This document shows positions 7,505 through 17,326 of a DNA stretch of 64,000 nt, in pieces. The notes beneath the pieces are model-generated. The model was not told where the DNA came from, made no database searches, and saw nothing but the letters and a program-made list of their open reading frames with translations. A program made the translations under genes and the position numbers. This stretch comes from Bacteroidales bacterium (GTDB lineage: Bacteria; Bacteroidota; Bacteroidia; Bacteroidales; UBA932): NCBI GenBank assembly GCA_015060335.1, contig SUYR01000005.1, positions 1-64,000 of the forward strand. Direction: 5' to 3'. Positions within the stretch are counted from its first letter, which is position 1. Each line of letters starts with the position of its first letter.

Positions 7505-8941
7505 ATGAATAGTCACAAAGTACGGTTTCTCTGTTCCCTTTTTCTGATATGCCTGTGTATCTTCTCCTGCTCTAACGAATCCGATCCGCAACAGAACGGG
7601 GGATCAGACACCAAGGCCGATCAGAATATTCTTCGTTCCGTCGAACTGGTTGATGCGGCAATCGGAAATTATTTTTCCAACGAGTCCATGTCGATGGCCA
7701 GATATTATAACCCATATACCAAGACGTCGTCTCAGGAGAGAGCCAGTGTGTGGATGTATACAAGTGCAATAGAAGCGGTAAATGGTATCTTGAAAGCTCT
7801 CGAGGCGCAGAAGAACCTTGGCGATACTGAGTTATATGATCGATATAACTCAAAGTACTGTCAGCTTCTGGAGAAACTGTTTTCCGGTCTTCAGTATTAT
7901 AAGGGTACTTTCAGGCTGGTTTCATACACTCAGACTAAGGACTGGTCTGTATATGCAGTCAACCGTGCAGGGGCTCCGGGGACAGCTGATGTGAGCGGGG
8001 TGTTGAATGTTTACGACGATCAGCAATGGCTGGTAAGGGAACTTATAGAATCGTATCGTCTCACCGGAAAGGAAGAATATCTCAATGAGGCTGAATATCT
8101 GGCGCAGTATGTTCTTGACGGATGGGACTGTTCACTGAATGCATCGGGCAAGGAGTATGGAGGTATAACCTGGGGACCGGGGTATGTCTCGAAGCACTCA
8201 TGCAGTAACGGACCGTTTGTAAGTCCACTGGTGTGGCTGTCTGAGATATATAAGGACAGTGATGAGACTATTACATATGGATATATTGAAAAGGACAGGT
8301 CTCGTGCGGTAAAGACTGTGAAAAAGTCGGAGTACTATCTTGAATTTGCAAAGAAGGTATATGACTTCCAGAGGAATAACCTTTTAAGGTCCGATGGTGT
8401 CTATGATGATATGCTGGGTGGAGATGATACCAACGGCCAGGTGGTGTACGAAGAGGTCGGCGGACAGAGGTATCGCAGACATACCAATCTCAACAGTCGT
8501 GTCGGACCTGCATACAGTTACAACAGCGGCACGATGCTTTCCGGAGCTGCTGATCTGTACAGGGTGACTCGCGACAGTAAGTATCTCAGTGAGTTACAGG
8601 CTCTTGTGTCTGCGAGCTTCAGGTATTTTGCAACGCTTGACAAAGACAAGCCCGGACTGTATTCATATGATGTGTCCGGATTCAACAACTGGTTCAACTG
8701 TGTCTTGATGCGTGGCTATCTGGACGCGTACCCGTATGAGATGAATGCCGAGTCTCCTATTCAGAGTTTTCAGGACAACCTGGATTACTCATGGGAGAAG
8801 TATATGTATGAAAGCATGCTTCCGACTAACCTTCTGTTGGGCTGGGGATCTGACCGCAGCAAACAGAATGTAGAGGGAATGTTCATATTCGCATTTGCTG
8901 CAGAATATGCTGCTCTTGCCAGATTTATAACTGAATATTAG
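7505..8941 (+). CDS. GH76 family alpha-1,6-mannanase lipoprotein
   Basis: GH76 enzymes are endo-acting alpha-1,6-mannanases that cut the backbone of yeast alpha-mannan. The 478-residue protein has a lipobox with Cys22 (FSC followed by SNESD) and one (alpha/alpha)6-barrel domain. The adjacent Asp171-Asp172 in VYDDQQWLVREL match the catalytic Asp pair of the family. The segment YNSGTMLSGAADLYRVT (about residue 340) is the usual GH76 glycine-rich motif. A GTG at 7499 is also in frame, but the ATG at 7505 gives a cleaner signal peptide and was chosen. SusC follows 3 bp after the stop, so they are co-transcribed. Acidic residues after the Cys suggest exposure on the cell surface, where it would make fragments for SusCD. 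Confidence 0.88.
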   Translation: MNSHKVRFLCSLFLICLCIFSCSNESDPQQNGGSDTKADQNILRSVELVDAAIGNYFSNESMSMARYYNPYTKTSSQERASVWMYTSAIEAVNGILKALEAQKNLGDTELYDRYNSKYCQLLEKLFSGLQYYKGTFRLVSYTQTKDWSVYAVNRAGAPGTADVSGVLNVYDDQQWLVRELIESYRLTGKEEYLNEAEYLAQYVLDGWDCSLNASGKEYGGITWGPGYVSKHSCSNGPFVSPLVWLSEIYKDSDETITYGYIEKDRSRAVKTVKKSEYYLEFAKKVYDFQRNNLLRSDGVYDDMLGGDDTNGQVVYEEVGGQRYRRHTNLNSRVGPAYSYNSGTMLSGAADLYRVTRDSKYLSELQALVSASFRYFATLDKDKPGLYSYDVSGFNNWFNCVLMRGYLDAYPYEMNAESPIQSFQDNLDYSWEKYMYESMLPTNLLLGWGSDRSKQNVEGMFIFAFAAEYAALARFITEY

Positions 8942-8944
8942 TTT

Positions 8945-11900
8945 ATGAGAGGTGTTAAATCATATCTTGTAATTGCCATAGTGTCTTTCTGCTTTATGTG
9001 GATACCGTCTATGGCACAGTCGCAGGGCAACATCACAGTCCAAGGTGTTGTTCTCGATTCTGATTCGATGCCGGTGATAGGAGCCAGTGTGATGGTCAGT
9101 GGGACCACGCAGGGCGTTCCTACAGATCTGGATGGAAAATATTCCATTTCTGTGCCTTCGGATGCTGTACTGGAGTTCTCGTATATAGGTTACGCAACGG
9201 TGCAGGAGAAGGTGAACGGCAGGACTCAGATAAATGTTGTTCTTTTTGAGGACAGCAATTATCTTGAAAGTGTTGTTGTAGTCGGTTACGGTACCCAGAA
9301 GAAGGGGTCGGTAATCGGTGCGGTTTCAGGTGTGGGCTCAGATGATATCCTCACAACCAAGTCCGAGAATCCGCAGAATATGCTTACCGGTAAGATTCCG
9401 GGCCTTCGTGTATGGCAGAAAAGTGCGGAACCTGGTACATACAGTGCCAACTTTGATATCAGAGGCATGGGTGCACCTCTTGTTATCATCGACGGTGTTC
9501 CACGCTCCGTTCAGGAGTTTCAGAGGTTGAATGCATCCGATATAGATAACGTCTCTGTCTTGAAAGACGCATCTGCTGCAATCTATGGTGTCAGGGCTGG
9601 TAATGGAGTGGTTCTGGTTACTACAAAGAAAGGTGCGGAAGGAAAGGCTAAGGTAAACTATAGCGGCTCATTTACATTCCAGACACCGTCCAGAATGCCT
9701 GCACTCACCAATGTGTATGATGCGATGACATTGTGGAACGAGAAGAATCTTAATGCAGTGACAGGAGGCTCGGTGATATTCACAGAGCAGGATTTCGAGG
9801 ACTATAGGACCGGAAAGAAGATGACATCGGACTGGAACAGCCTGATTATGGCGAAGATGTCGCCTCAGACACAGCATGACCTGAGCATATCCGGAGGTAC
9901 GGAAAAGATACAGTATTATCTCAGTTTCGGATATCTCTATCAGGAAGGATTCTTCAAGTCGCGCGACCTCTGGTATGACAAATACAATCTACGCTCGAAT
10001 ATTACTGCGGAAATCATCAAGGGAATGAAGGTCAATCTTAACCTCAGCGGATTGATTGACCAGCGTCATACTCCTTATTCGAGCTCCGTTGACATCATCA
10101 GAAACTACTGGTCTCAAGGTGTTGTAAATCCGGCGTTTGCTGATAAGGAACAGACAATGCTGAATTATGCTGGTCTGGACCTGCAGAAAAATACGGTTGC
10201 CATGATGACATCCGACATTTCCGGATACCAGCTCTACAAACAGAAGTATTTCCAGTCTTCTGCGTCACTCGAATATGATTTCGGCACACTTACAGAGGTG
10301 CTGAAAGGCTTGAGTGCAAAGGCATTGCTCGGCTATGACTTCAAGTACAATCAGGATGAGTCATTCAGAAAGGAATATTATCTGTATGCCTGGAATGACA
10401 AGAGCCAGTCTTATGACTCTCAAGTGTACAACGAGAGTACTCCGAACAATCTGACCCGTGCCTCCTATAACCAGCAGCAGACTTTGGCACAATTCATATT
10501 GAATTATGACAGGACATTCGCCGAAAAGCACAAAGTAGGAGCATTGGTCGGTTATGAGGTACAGAAGCATGATGCAGACAATTATTATGCGTCCGGCGAC
10601 CTCGCTTTCGGTACTCCATATTTCACTTCTCTGTCAGGAGAGAATCAGTTGGTGGGAATTGACAAAGGGGCTTTCTATGAGGTGATGTATCAGGCAGTGA
10701 TCGGCCGTCTGAATTATTCATATGCGGACAGGTATCTTATGGAGGCTCAGTTCCGATATGACGGGTCTTCAAAGTTCGCTCCCGGACATCAGTGGGGATT
10801 CTTCCCATCCGTTTCTGCCGGCTGGCGTATTTCAGAAGAACCGTTTTTCAAGCAGTCTCCATTGTCATTTATCAATCAGTTGAAGATAAGGGCAAGTTAT
10901 GGAGTGCTTGGAGATGACAACAGTATGAATTATGAGTGGATTTCAGGTTATACATTCCGAGGGGGCGAAACTCCTGACGATGGCAAGGGATGGTATGCAG
11001 GCTATGCTCCGGGATATATGTTCAACGGAGAGTTTGTTTACTCGGTAGATCCTTCATCGCTTCCAAACAGGAATATAACATGGCTTCGTTCCACCACGTT
11101 CAATATAGGAGCGGATTTTGAGGCCTGGAAGGGTAAACTGGGAGCGTCGTTCGATTATTTCCATAGAATCAGAAAGGGAATATTCAGCCGTAATTCTGTC
11201 GGCTTGCCTACAATAGTAGGAGCCTCGGCACCTTACGAAAATCTTGACAGTGACAGCCATCTTGGTCTTGAACTGGAGCTGTATCATAAGAACAGGGTTG
11301 GAGAACTGTCATATGAGATAAAGGCAATGATGTCTGTGACAAGGCAGAAACATCTGGTCGCTTCTCAGAATGGAGGATATGGTAACTCATATGAGAAATG
11401 GCGCAATGACAATCTGAACAACCGTTATCAGGGAGTACAGTTCGGATATGAGGCTGCCGGCAGATATGAAAGTTGGGAAGATATCTGGAGCTATGATATA
11501 TACAAGGAAAACAACCTTCTGCCTGGAGACTATAAATATGTTGACTGGAATGGTGATGGTGAAATCAACGGTTACGATGCTCATCCTATAGCATTTGACC
11601 AGACTCCATGGATGAACTATTCTTTATCTTTTAATCTTGCATGGAAAGGTATCGACTTCAGCATGCTGTGGCAAGGTTCCGCACTCGGATCCATGAAATA
11701 CTCAGAGCCGCTCTACAATATATGGGGAAGTACCGGTGGCGGTACGCTCGTACAGTATCTGGATCGCTGGCATCCGGCGGAGACAGGAGCGGATATCTAT
11801 GATCCGGAAACAAAGTGGATTCCAGGATATTATGGATTTACCGGTCATTACCCGGATGAAAATTCTACTTTCAACAGGGTCAGTACGGCATTCCTGAGAC

Positions 11901-12100
11901 TCAAGAGTGTGGAAGTCGGCTATACGATACCTAAATTCAAGAGGATGAAGGATTTCAGTCTGAGGGTATATGCAAATGCATACAATCCGCTGACTATCAC
12001 TGCTGTCAAATTTGTGGATCCGGAGCATCCTGATAGCGATCTGGGACGAATGTATCCTCTTAACAAGACTTATACTATTGGTCTTTCGTTATCATTCTAA
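8945..12100 (+). CDS. SusC/RagA-type TonB-dependent outer-membrane transporter (mannan locus)
   Basis: The 1051-residue protein has a signal peptide (1-25), a carboxypeptidase-regulatory-like domain (about 30-105: VLDSDSMPVIGASVMV) and a TonB-box-like/plug start VVVGYGTQKKGSV (about 112-124). A plug domain (with DGVPRSVQEF and VLKDASAAIYGVRAGNGV) and a 22-strand-type beta-barrel follow, ending in the typical terminal Phe (LSLSF). It should import mannan oligosaccharides with the SusD at 12122. It sits 3 bp after GH76 and 21 bp before SusD. Confidence 0.95.
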   Translation: MRGVKSYLVIAIVSFCFMWIPSMAQSQGNITVQGVVLDSDSMPVIGASVMVSGTTQGVPTDLDGKYSISVPSDAVLEFSYIGYATVQEKVNGRTQINVVLFEDSNYLESVVVVGYGTQKKGSVIGAVSGVGSDDILTTKSENPQNMLTGKIPGLRVWQKSAEPGTYSANFDIRGMGAPLVIIDGVPRSVQEFQRLNASDIDNVSVLKDASAAIYGVRAGNGVVLVTTKKGAEGKAKVNYSGSFTFQTPSRMPALTNVYDAMTLWNEKNLNAVTGGSVIFTEQDFEDYRTGKKMTSDWNSLIMAKMSPQTQHDLSISGGTEKIQYYLSFGYLYQEGFFKSRDLWYDKYNLRSNITAEIIKGMKVNLNLSGLIDQRHTPYSSSVDIIRNYWSQGVVNPAFADKEQTMLNYAGLDLQKNTVAMMTSDISGYQLYKQKYFQSSASLEYDFGTLTEVLKGLSAKALLGYDFKYNQDESFRKEYYLYAWNDKSQSYDSQVYNESTPNNLTRASYNQQQTLAQFILNYDRTFAEKHKVGALVGYEVQKHDADNYYASGDLAFGTPYFTSLSGENQLVGIDKGAFYEVMYQAVIGRLNYSYADRYLMEAQFRYDGSSKFAPGHQWGFFPSVSAGWRISEEPFFKQSPLSFINQLKIRASYGVLGDDNSMNYEWISGYTFRGGETPDDGKGWYAGYAPGYMFNGEFVYSVDPSSLPNRNITWLRSTTFNIGADFEAWKGKLGASFDYFHRIRKGIFSRNSVGLPTIVGASAPYENLDSDSHLGLELELYHKNRVGELSYEIKAMMSVTRQKHLVASQNGGYGNSYEKWRNDNLNNRYQGVQFGYEAAGRYESWEDIWSYDIYKENNLLPGDYKYVDWNGDGEINGYDAHPIAFDQTPWMNYSLSFNLAWKGIDFSMLWQGSALGSMKYSEPLYNIWGSTGGGTLVQYLDRWHPAETGADIYDPETKWIPGYYGFTGHYPDENSTFNRVSTAFLRLKSVEVGYTIPKFKRMKDFSLRVYANAYNPLTITAVKFVDPEHPDSDLGRMYPLNKTYTIGLSLSF

Positions 12101-12121
12101 ACATCTAAATCTGCAAAAGTT

Positions 12122-14197
12122 ATGAAGAAATCAATATTATATGTTCTTGCCGGCTTATTGCTTCTGGTGTCTTGCCAGGACATGTATCTGCCTCCTAAAA
12201 ATACGTTGACAGATGAGGATCTGATGTCTTCGGAGGCAGGACTGTCAATATATATGGCGCGCCTGTACAGCCAGATGCCATGGGAGGATTTCAAATATAT
12301 GGCACAGTGGGGTCTTCCTCGCAGGAGTTCATGGCTGGGATGCCTCGGTGTGGAAGGAACCGGCGAAGCAGTGAACCGAGATGGTGTGACCACTGCTTTC
12401 AGGGGAGAGGATGACCCGTGGTGGGGATCATCGTATTCGTTGATCAGGGATGCGAACAAACTGATAGAAGGTTTGCCTGCTTACAAGGGAAATTTTTCCA
12501 ATGAGGCGGTTTATAATGATTATATCGGACAGGCTTATTTTGTAAGGGCATATTCATATTATCAGATGGCCAGACGCTATGGTGGCGTTCCACTTGTGAC
12601 GGAGGTGATTCAATATCCTGCTTCAAGTGACAAACTGGAGAAGTATCGTGCGTCGGAGGAGGATACATGGGAACAGGTTCTCGCCGATTTTGATATGGCG
12701 GCAGAGCTGATGCAGCCTAAGAGTGCGCTCAGGGGCTATGCCAACAGATATGTGGCTCTGGCATTCAAGGCGGAAGCCATGCTCTATGCAGGATCGGTTG
12801 CAAAATACAACTCTACAGTAAGCGGCAATCTTACCGGTATCGGATCCAAATCCGGCAACAGAGTCATTGGATTCGGAGAAAATGCTCAGGAGTTGTCGGC
12901 AAGGTGGTTTGCCGAAGCATATAAGGCGGCTCGCGAAGTCATGACAGAAGGAGGCTACTCTCTCTATAAGAAGTCTTGGGCGGCCGGCGATAAGGAAGCC
13001 CAGTATAAGAATATGGTGGATATGTGGTCGGATCTTACAAGTGAAGAGAATATCCTTGTGAGAGAGTATGAGTATCCTACTATGACTCACGGTCTGGATG
13101 CATATAGCTCACCTTTCCTATGGCATTCTCCGTTGGCAGGAGGTACTTGTCCTACCCTGGATTTCATGGAGATGTTTGACGGCTTGGAATATCATCCGGA
13201 CGGAACACTCAAGCTTACAACAGGATCGTCAAATGACAAGGGAGAATATCTGCTGTTTGACTCCCCAATGGATCTTTTTGCCGAGGCCGAACCTCGACTC
13301 AGGGCATATGTCATATTCCCGATGGATGAATTCCGCAAAGAGGTCATTGAAGTTCGTGCTGGTATCTTTACAGGTGGTACGCAAGGTCATGTGCCGCTTC
13401 TGTTCGGCAACAACTATTCTTATGGTGCCGCACAGAAGAAATATGCGGAACTGGATTGCTATAAGGGAGGAAACAAGACCTTGTTCCTTGGATCCCAGCC
13501 GACATCCGGTATAGAGATGGTTGAGGTCAATGGTCAACAGATGTCAGCTACCGGATCTTGCGGAGTATGGCAGGAATACTATGAATCGACCATTACCGGT
13601 CTTCACCTCCGTAAGTATCTTGACGATGACAAGACTATTGAGGAAATAGGAGAAGGCAAGTCTGACCAACCGTTCATACTTATGCGTTATGCCGATGTAC
13701 TTCTGGCGGCGGCAGAGGCAGCTGTCGAACTGTCTATAGCTGGCAAACCATGTCCGGTAATGGGAGACAATATGCTTTCTGTTGCTACTGAGGCGATAAA
13801 CGACATCCGGGAGAGAGCGGGAGCAGAATTGCTGGCAACTGATCTTTCTGCAGACGAAGAGAGCAGGAATATTGTCAGACGTGAACGCAGGAAGGAGCTT
13901 GCATTCGAGCACAAGACCAAATGGGATCTTCGCAGGTGGAGAGTTCAGCACGAGGGAGCGAAGGAATTGTTCTGGGGTGTGGAAAAAGATGAAGACATAT
14001 TCAGCAGTGGATCGAAGTATCGTTTCCGCGCGCTGTACCCTTTCTATTCGACAGTCAATGACAAGTATTTCTTTGATGCCCACTTTGTGAATGTGCGTCC
14101 GCAGGAATTCGAGTTCAATACAATAGACTATTATTTCTCGATACCGTCAGGAGAGGTTTCAAAGAGTGCATATATCGATCAGCAACCAAATAGATAA
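12122..14197 (+). CDS. SusD/RagB-type glycan-binding lipoprotein (mannan locus)
   Basis: This 691-residue surface lipoprotein (Cys18, VSCQD) forms the lid of the SusC pore and binds oligosaccharide. It has the SusD tetratricopeptide-type fold, seen in AYFVRAYSYYQMARRYGGVP (about 140-160) and the C-terminal SusD motif around RRERRKELAFEHKTKWDLRR (about 580-600). It is longer than most SusD proteins (about 500-600 residues), through insertions in the middle. The gene order SusC-SusD with 21 bp between is canonical. Confidence 0.93.
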   Translation: MKKSILYVLAGLLLLVSCQDMYLPPKNTLTDEDLMSSEAGLSIYMARLYSQMPWEDFKYMAQWGLPRRSSWLGCLGVEGTGEAVNRDGVTTAFRGEDDPWWGSSYSLIRDANKLIEGLPAYKGNFSNEAVYNDYIGQAYFVRAYSYYQMARRYGGVPLVTEVIQYPASSDKLEKYRASEEDTWEQVLADFDMAAELMQPKSALRGYANRYVALAFKAEAMLYAGSVAKYNSTVSGNLTGIGSKSGNRVIGFGENAQELSARWFAEAYKAAREVMTEGGYSLYKKSWAAGDKEAQYKNMVDMWSDLTSEENILVREYEYPTMTHGLDAYSSPFLWHSPLAGGTCPTLDFMEMFDGLEYHPDGTLKLTTGSSNDKGEYLLFDSPMDLFAEAEPRLRAYVIFPMDEFRKEVIEVRAGIFTGGTQGHVPLLFGNNYSYGAAQKKYAELDCYKGGNKTLFLGSQPTSGIEMVEVNGQQMSATGSCGVWQEYYESTITGLHLRKYLDDDKTIEEIGEGKSDQPFILMRYADVLLAAAEAAVELSIAGKPCPVMGDNMLSVATEAINDIRERAGAELLATDLSADEESRNIVRRERRKELAFEHKTKWDLRRWRVQHEGAKELFWGVEKDEDIFSSGSKYRFRALYPFYSTVNDKYFFDAHFVNVRPQEFEFNTIDYYFSIPSGEVSKSAYIDQQPNR

Positions 14198-14203
14198 ATC
14201 AAG

Positions 14204-15022
14204 ATGAAGACAATAAAATATATATCGTTAATTTTGTGCCTGATGACTGCAGCCTCATGTTCGTTGTTTCAGTTGGATAATTATGATGCTCCTTCTGAGA
14301 CGCTTCGAGGAGAAGTTGTTGACGTGGCTACGGGCGAACCTGTGCTGACCGATCAGGGATCTGAAGGAATCAGGGTAAGATTGATAGAGACTTCATGGGA
14401 AGGCAATGTCACTCCGCTGGATTTTTACTGCCGTCCGGATGGTACATTCCAGAACACAAAACTCTTTGAGGCTGACTATAATGTGAGAGTAGACGGTCCG
14501 TTCCTTCCAATTTATCTGGAGGATGCAGACGGAATCCCTGTAGTCAATCAGACAAAGGACATACATCTGAAAGGAGAAAAATTCCTTATATTTGAAGTGT
14601 CTCCGTTTCTCAAGGTGGAACTGGATGAAATGGCAATGGTCAGTGACGGTGTAATCACTGCTCGTGTCAAGGTGGTAAGAGGTGTGTCTAAGGAAGATTT
14701 CAAGAGTCTTGTCTCCAAGAGTGGCAATTACGATGATTCTTATCTTAACGTGACTGATATTCAGCTGTTTGTAAGCCAGTCCTCATCATGTGGCTATAGG
14801 GCAAGAGATGAGAGGTGGTCCAATGAAATCAAGTTCACAGGTAAAGAATTCGAGTCATCTTTCGGTAAGACAATGACCATCACCTCTAACCCTAAGAATC
14901 CTATTCCTTCTGGTAGGAAGGTGTTCATACGTGCTGCGGCAAGAATAAACTACGATACACCTGCAGGTAGCGGAACCAAGAGGTGGAATTATTCCGAAAC
15001 TGTTGAGGTGGATATCCCATAA
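14204..15022 (+). CDS. DUF3823-type lipoprotein
   Basis: The protein has 272 residues with a lipobox at Cys19 (AASCSLF). The N-terminal part (about 30-120) resembles the DUF3823 beta-sandwich, with LRGEVVDVATGEPV and GIRVRLIETSWEG, and a second beta-rich domain follows. DUF3823 proteins are nearly always found next to SusD in mannan or glycan loci and occupy the SusE-like position, so glycan binding on the cell surface is likely. It starts 6 bp after SusD and ends 8 bp before GH92. Confidence 0.82.
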   Translation: MKTIKYISLILCLMTAASCSLFQLDNYDAPSETLRGEVVDVATGEPVLTDQGSEGIRVRLIETSWEGNVTPLDFYCRPDGTFQNTKLFEADYNVRVDGPFLPIYLEDADGIPVVNQTKDIHLKGEKFLIFEVSPFLKVELDEMAMVSDGVITARVKVVRGVSKEDFKSLVSKSGNYDDSYLNVTDIQLFVSQSSSCGYRARDERWSNEIKFTGKEFESSFGKTMTITSNPKNPIPSGRKVFIRAAARINYDTPAGSGTKRWNYSETVEVDIP

Positions 15023-15030
15023 CAATTCAT

Positions 15031-17319
15031 ATGATGTATAGAAAATTAACAATCTTTTTGGCCTGTCTGGCTGTTATGTCCTGCAAGTCTGCTACGGACT
15101 TGTCTGTATGCGAACCGGTGGACCATGTCAGTGTCCTTGTCGGAACAATGTCCAAGCATTCGCTTTCCACAGGAAATACCTATCCTGCGATAGCGCGTCC
15201 ATGGGGAATGAACTTCTGGACGCCGCAGACCGGCACAATGGGTGACGGATGGACGTATTGCTATACTGCAGATAAGATACGTGGATTCAAGCAGACACAT
15301 CAGCCGTCCCCATGGATCAATGACTACGGTCAGTTTGCGCTCATGCCTGTTACAGGGAAAGCTGTCTTCAATCAGGACGAACGGGCAAGTTGGTTCTCTC
15401 ATAAGGCTGAAGATGCAAAGCCATATTATTATGGGGTATATCTTGCAGACCACGACGTTTATGTGGAACTGACTCCTACAGAAAGGGCTGCTGCTTTCCG
15501 TATAAATTATCCGGAGAATGAGGCCTCGTATCTTGTTGTCGATGCTTTTGACAATGGATCTTACATCAAGGTTATTCCAGAGGAGAATAGGATTGTAGGT
15601 TATACCACTAAGAATTCTGGAGGTGTGCCTTCAAATTTCAGAAACTGGTTTGTCATAGAGTCCGACACTCCTTTCGAATATGTCCGTACTGTGTCTGACG
15701 GTATAAATGAATCTGAGACATTGGAGTCTCAGTCGTCTCATTCTGGTGCTGTTGTAGGTTTTAGGATGTCTGAGCAGCGTCAGGTGAATCTTAAGGTCGC
15801 TTCGTCATTCATAAGCATAGATCAGGCTCTGGTCAATATGAAGGAGCTTGGTGATGGTGACTTTGACCGTCTGAAGGCTGAAGGACGCTCTCGCTGGAAT
15901 GATGTACTCGGAAGGATAAAGGTTGAGGATGACAACATTGACAATATCCGTACATTCTACTCATGTCTCTACCGCTCTGTCCTCTTCCCCCGTTCCTTGA
16001 CAGAAACGACAGCGACAGGTGAACAGGTACACTACAGCCCGCATAGCGGAGAGGTGTGCCCTGGATATTTCTTTACAGACACCGGTTTCTGGGATACATT
16101 CCGTTGCCTGTTCCCTTTGCTCAATCTGGTATATCCGGAAATGAATGAAAAGATGCAGGAAGGTTTGGTGAATGCATACAAGGAAAGCGGTTTTCTCCCT
16201 GAGTGGGCGAGCCCCGGACATCGTGGCTGCATGGTGGGAAACAACTCAGCGTCTGTTGTCGCAGATGCCCATATCAAGGGAATAAGAGGATATGATATCG
16301 AGACTTTGTGGGAGGCTGTCAAGCATGGTGCAAACGCTGTTCATCCTCAGGTACCGTCAACAGGACGTCTTGGTTGGGAATGGTACAACAAGCTCGGATA
16401 TGTTCCGTGTGATGTCGGGATAAACGAAAGTGCGGCCCGAACTCTTGAATATTCATACAATGACTGGTGCATATACACCCTTGGTAAGGCTCTTGGCAAG
16501 TCTGAAGATGAGATCCGTGTATATAAGGAAAGGGCGCTGAACTATAAGAACCTTTACCGAGAGGAAGCAGCTCTTATGAGCGGACGTAAGGCAGATGGGA
16601 CATTCCCGGACGATTTCAGTCCGTTGAAATGGGGTGGAGACTTTACCGAAGGCAATGCCCTTCACTATACATGGTCGGTATTCCATGACCCTGCAGGACT
16701 GATATCCCTCATGGGTGGAGTTGATGCCTTCAACGCAAATCTGGACAAGGTGTTTGATATTCCGCCGCATTTTGACGACAGTTACTATGGCTTTACTATT
16801 CATGAGATACGTGAGATGCAGATCATGAACATGGGTAATTATGCTCATGGTAACCAGCCTATCCAGCACATGCTGTATCTTTATAACTGGAGTGGTCAGC
16901 CTTGGAAGGCTCAGCAGCGTATCAGAGAAGTGATGGATAAGTTCTATACATGCAATCCTGACGGCTATTGCGGTGATGAGGATAACGGTCAGACATCGGC
17001 GTGGTATGTGTTCTCCGCAATGGGATTCTATCCTGTGTGTCCTGCCACAGACCAGTACATCCTCGGTACACCGCTCTTCAAGAAGATCGAGGTGGCTCTT
17101 CCAAACGGCAAGACGCTGAAGATCAGTGCTCCGGATAATAGTAAGGAGAACTTCTACGTTGCCGGTCTGAAGGTCAATGGAAGAAAATATACCCGTACAT
17201 ATTTCGACCATGCTCTCCTGACCGATGGTGCGGATATAAGATATACAATGTCTGATGTTCCATCAGTAGGGCGTTCAGTTTCTGCCGACGACAGGCCTTA
17301 TTCATTTTCAAACGAATAG
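15031..17319 (+). CDS. GH92 family exo-alpha-mannosidase
   Basis: GH92 enzymes are calcium-dependent inverting exo-alpha-mannosidases, mostly alpha-1,2 and alpha-1,3. The 762-residue protein has a lipobox (Cys18, VMSCK). The N-terminal beta-sandwich (about 30-270) contains GDGWTYCYTADKIRGFKQTH. The C-terminal (alpha/alpha)6 domain has GHRGCMVGNNSASVVAD (about 395-411) and GNYAHGNQPIQHMLYLYNW (about 605). It also carries DGYCGDEDNGQTSAWYVFSA (about 647), which holds the catalytic-base region. Two ATGs at 15031 and 15034 are equally possible starts. It probably trims side chains of mannan fragments. Confidence 0.93.
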   Translation: MMYRKLTIFLACLAVMSCKSATDLSVCEPVDHVSVLVGTMSKHSLSTGNTYPAIARPWGMNFWTPQTGTMGDGWTYCYTADKIRGFKQTHQPSPWINDYGQFALMPVTGKAVFNQDERASWFSHKAEDAKPYYYGVYLADHDVYVELTPTERAAAFRINYPENEASYLVVDAFDNGSYIKVIPEENRIVGYTTKNSGGVPSNFRNWFVIESDTPFEYVRTVSDGINESETLESQSSHSGAVVGFRMSEQRQVNLKVASSFISIDQALVNMKELGDGDFDRLKAEGRSRWNDVLGRIKVEDDNIDNIRTFYSCLYRSVLFPRSLTETTATGEQVHYSPHSGEVCPGYFFTDTGFWDTFRCLFPLLNLVYPEMNEKMQEGLVNAYKESGFLPEWASPGHRGCMVGNNSASVVADAHIKGIRGYDIETLWEAVKHGANAVHPQVPSTGRLGWEWYNKLGYVPCDVGINESAARTLEYSYNDWCIYTLGKALGKSEDEIRVYKERALNYKNLYREEAALMSGRKADGTFPDDFSPLKWGGDFTEGNALHYTWSVFHDPAGLISLMGGVDAFNANLDKVFDIPPHFDDSYYGFTIHEIREMQIMNMGNYAHGNQPIQHMLYLYNWSGQPWKAQQRIREVMDKFYTCNPDGYCGDEDNGQTSAWYVFSAMGFYPVCPATDQYILGTPLFKKIEVALPNGKTLKISAPDNSKENFYVAGLKVNGRKYTRTYFDHALLTDGADIRYTMSDVPSVGRSVSADDRPYSFSNE

Positions 17320-17326
17320 ATGAAAT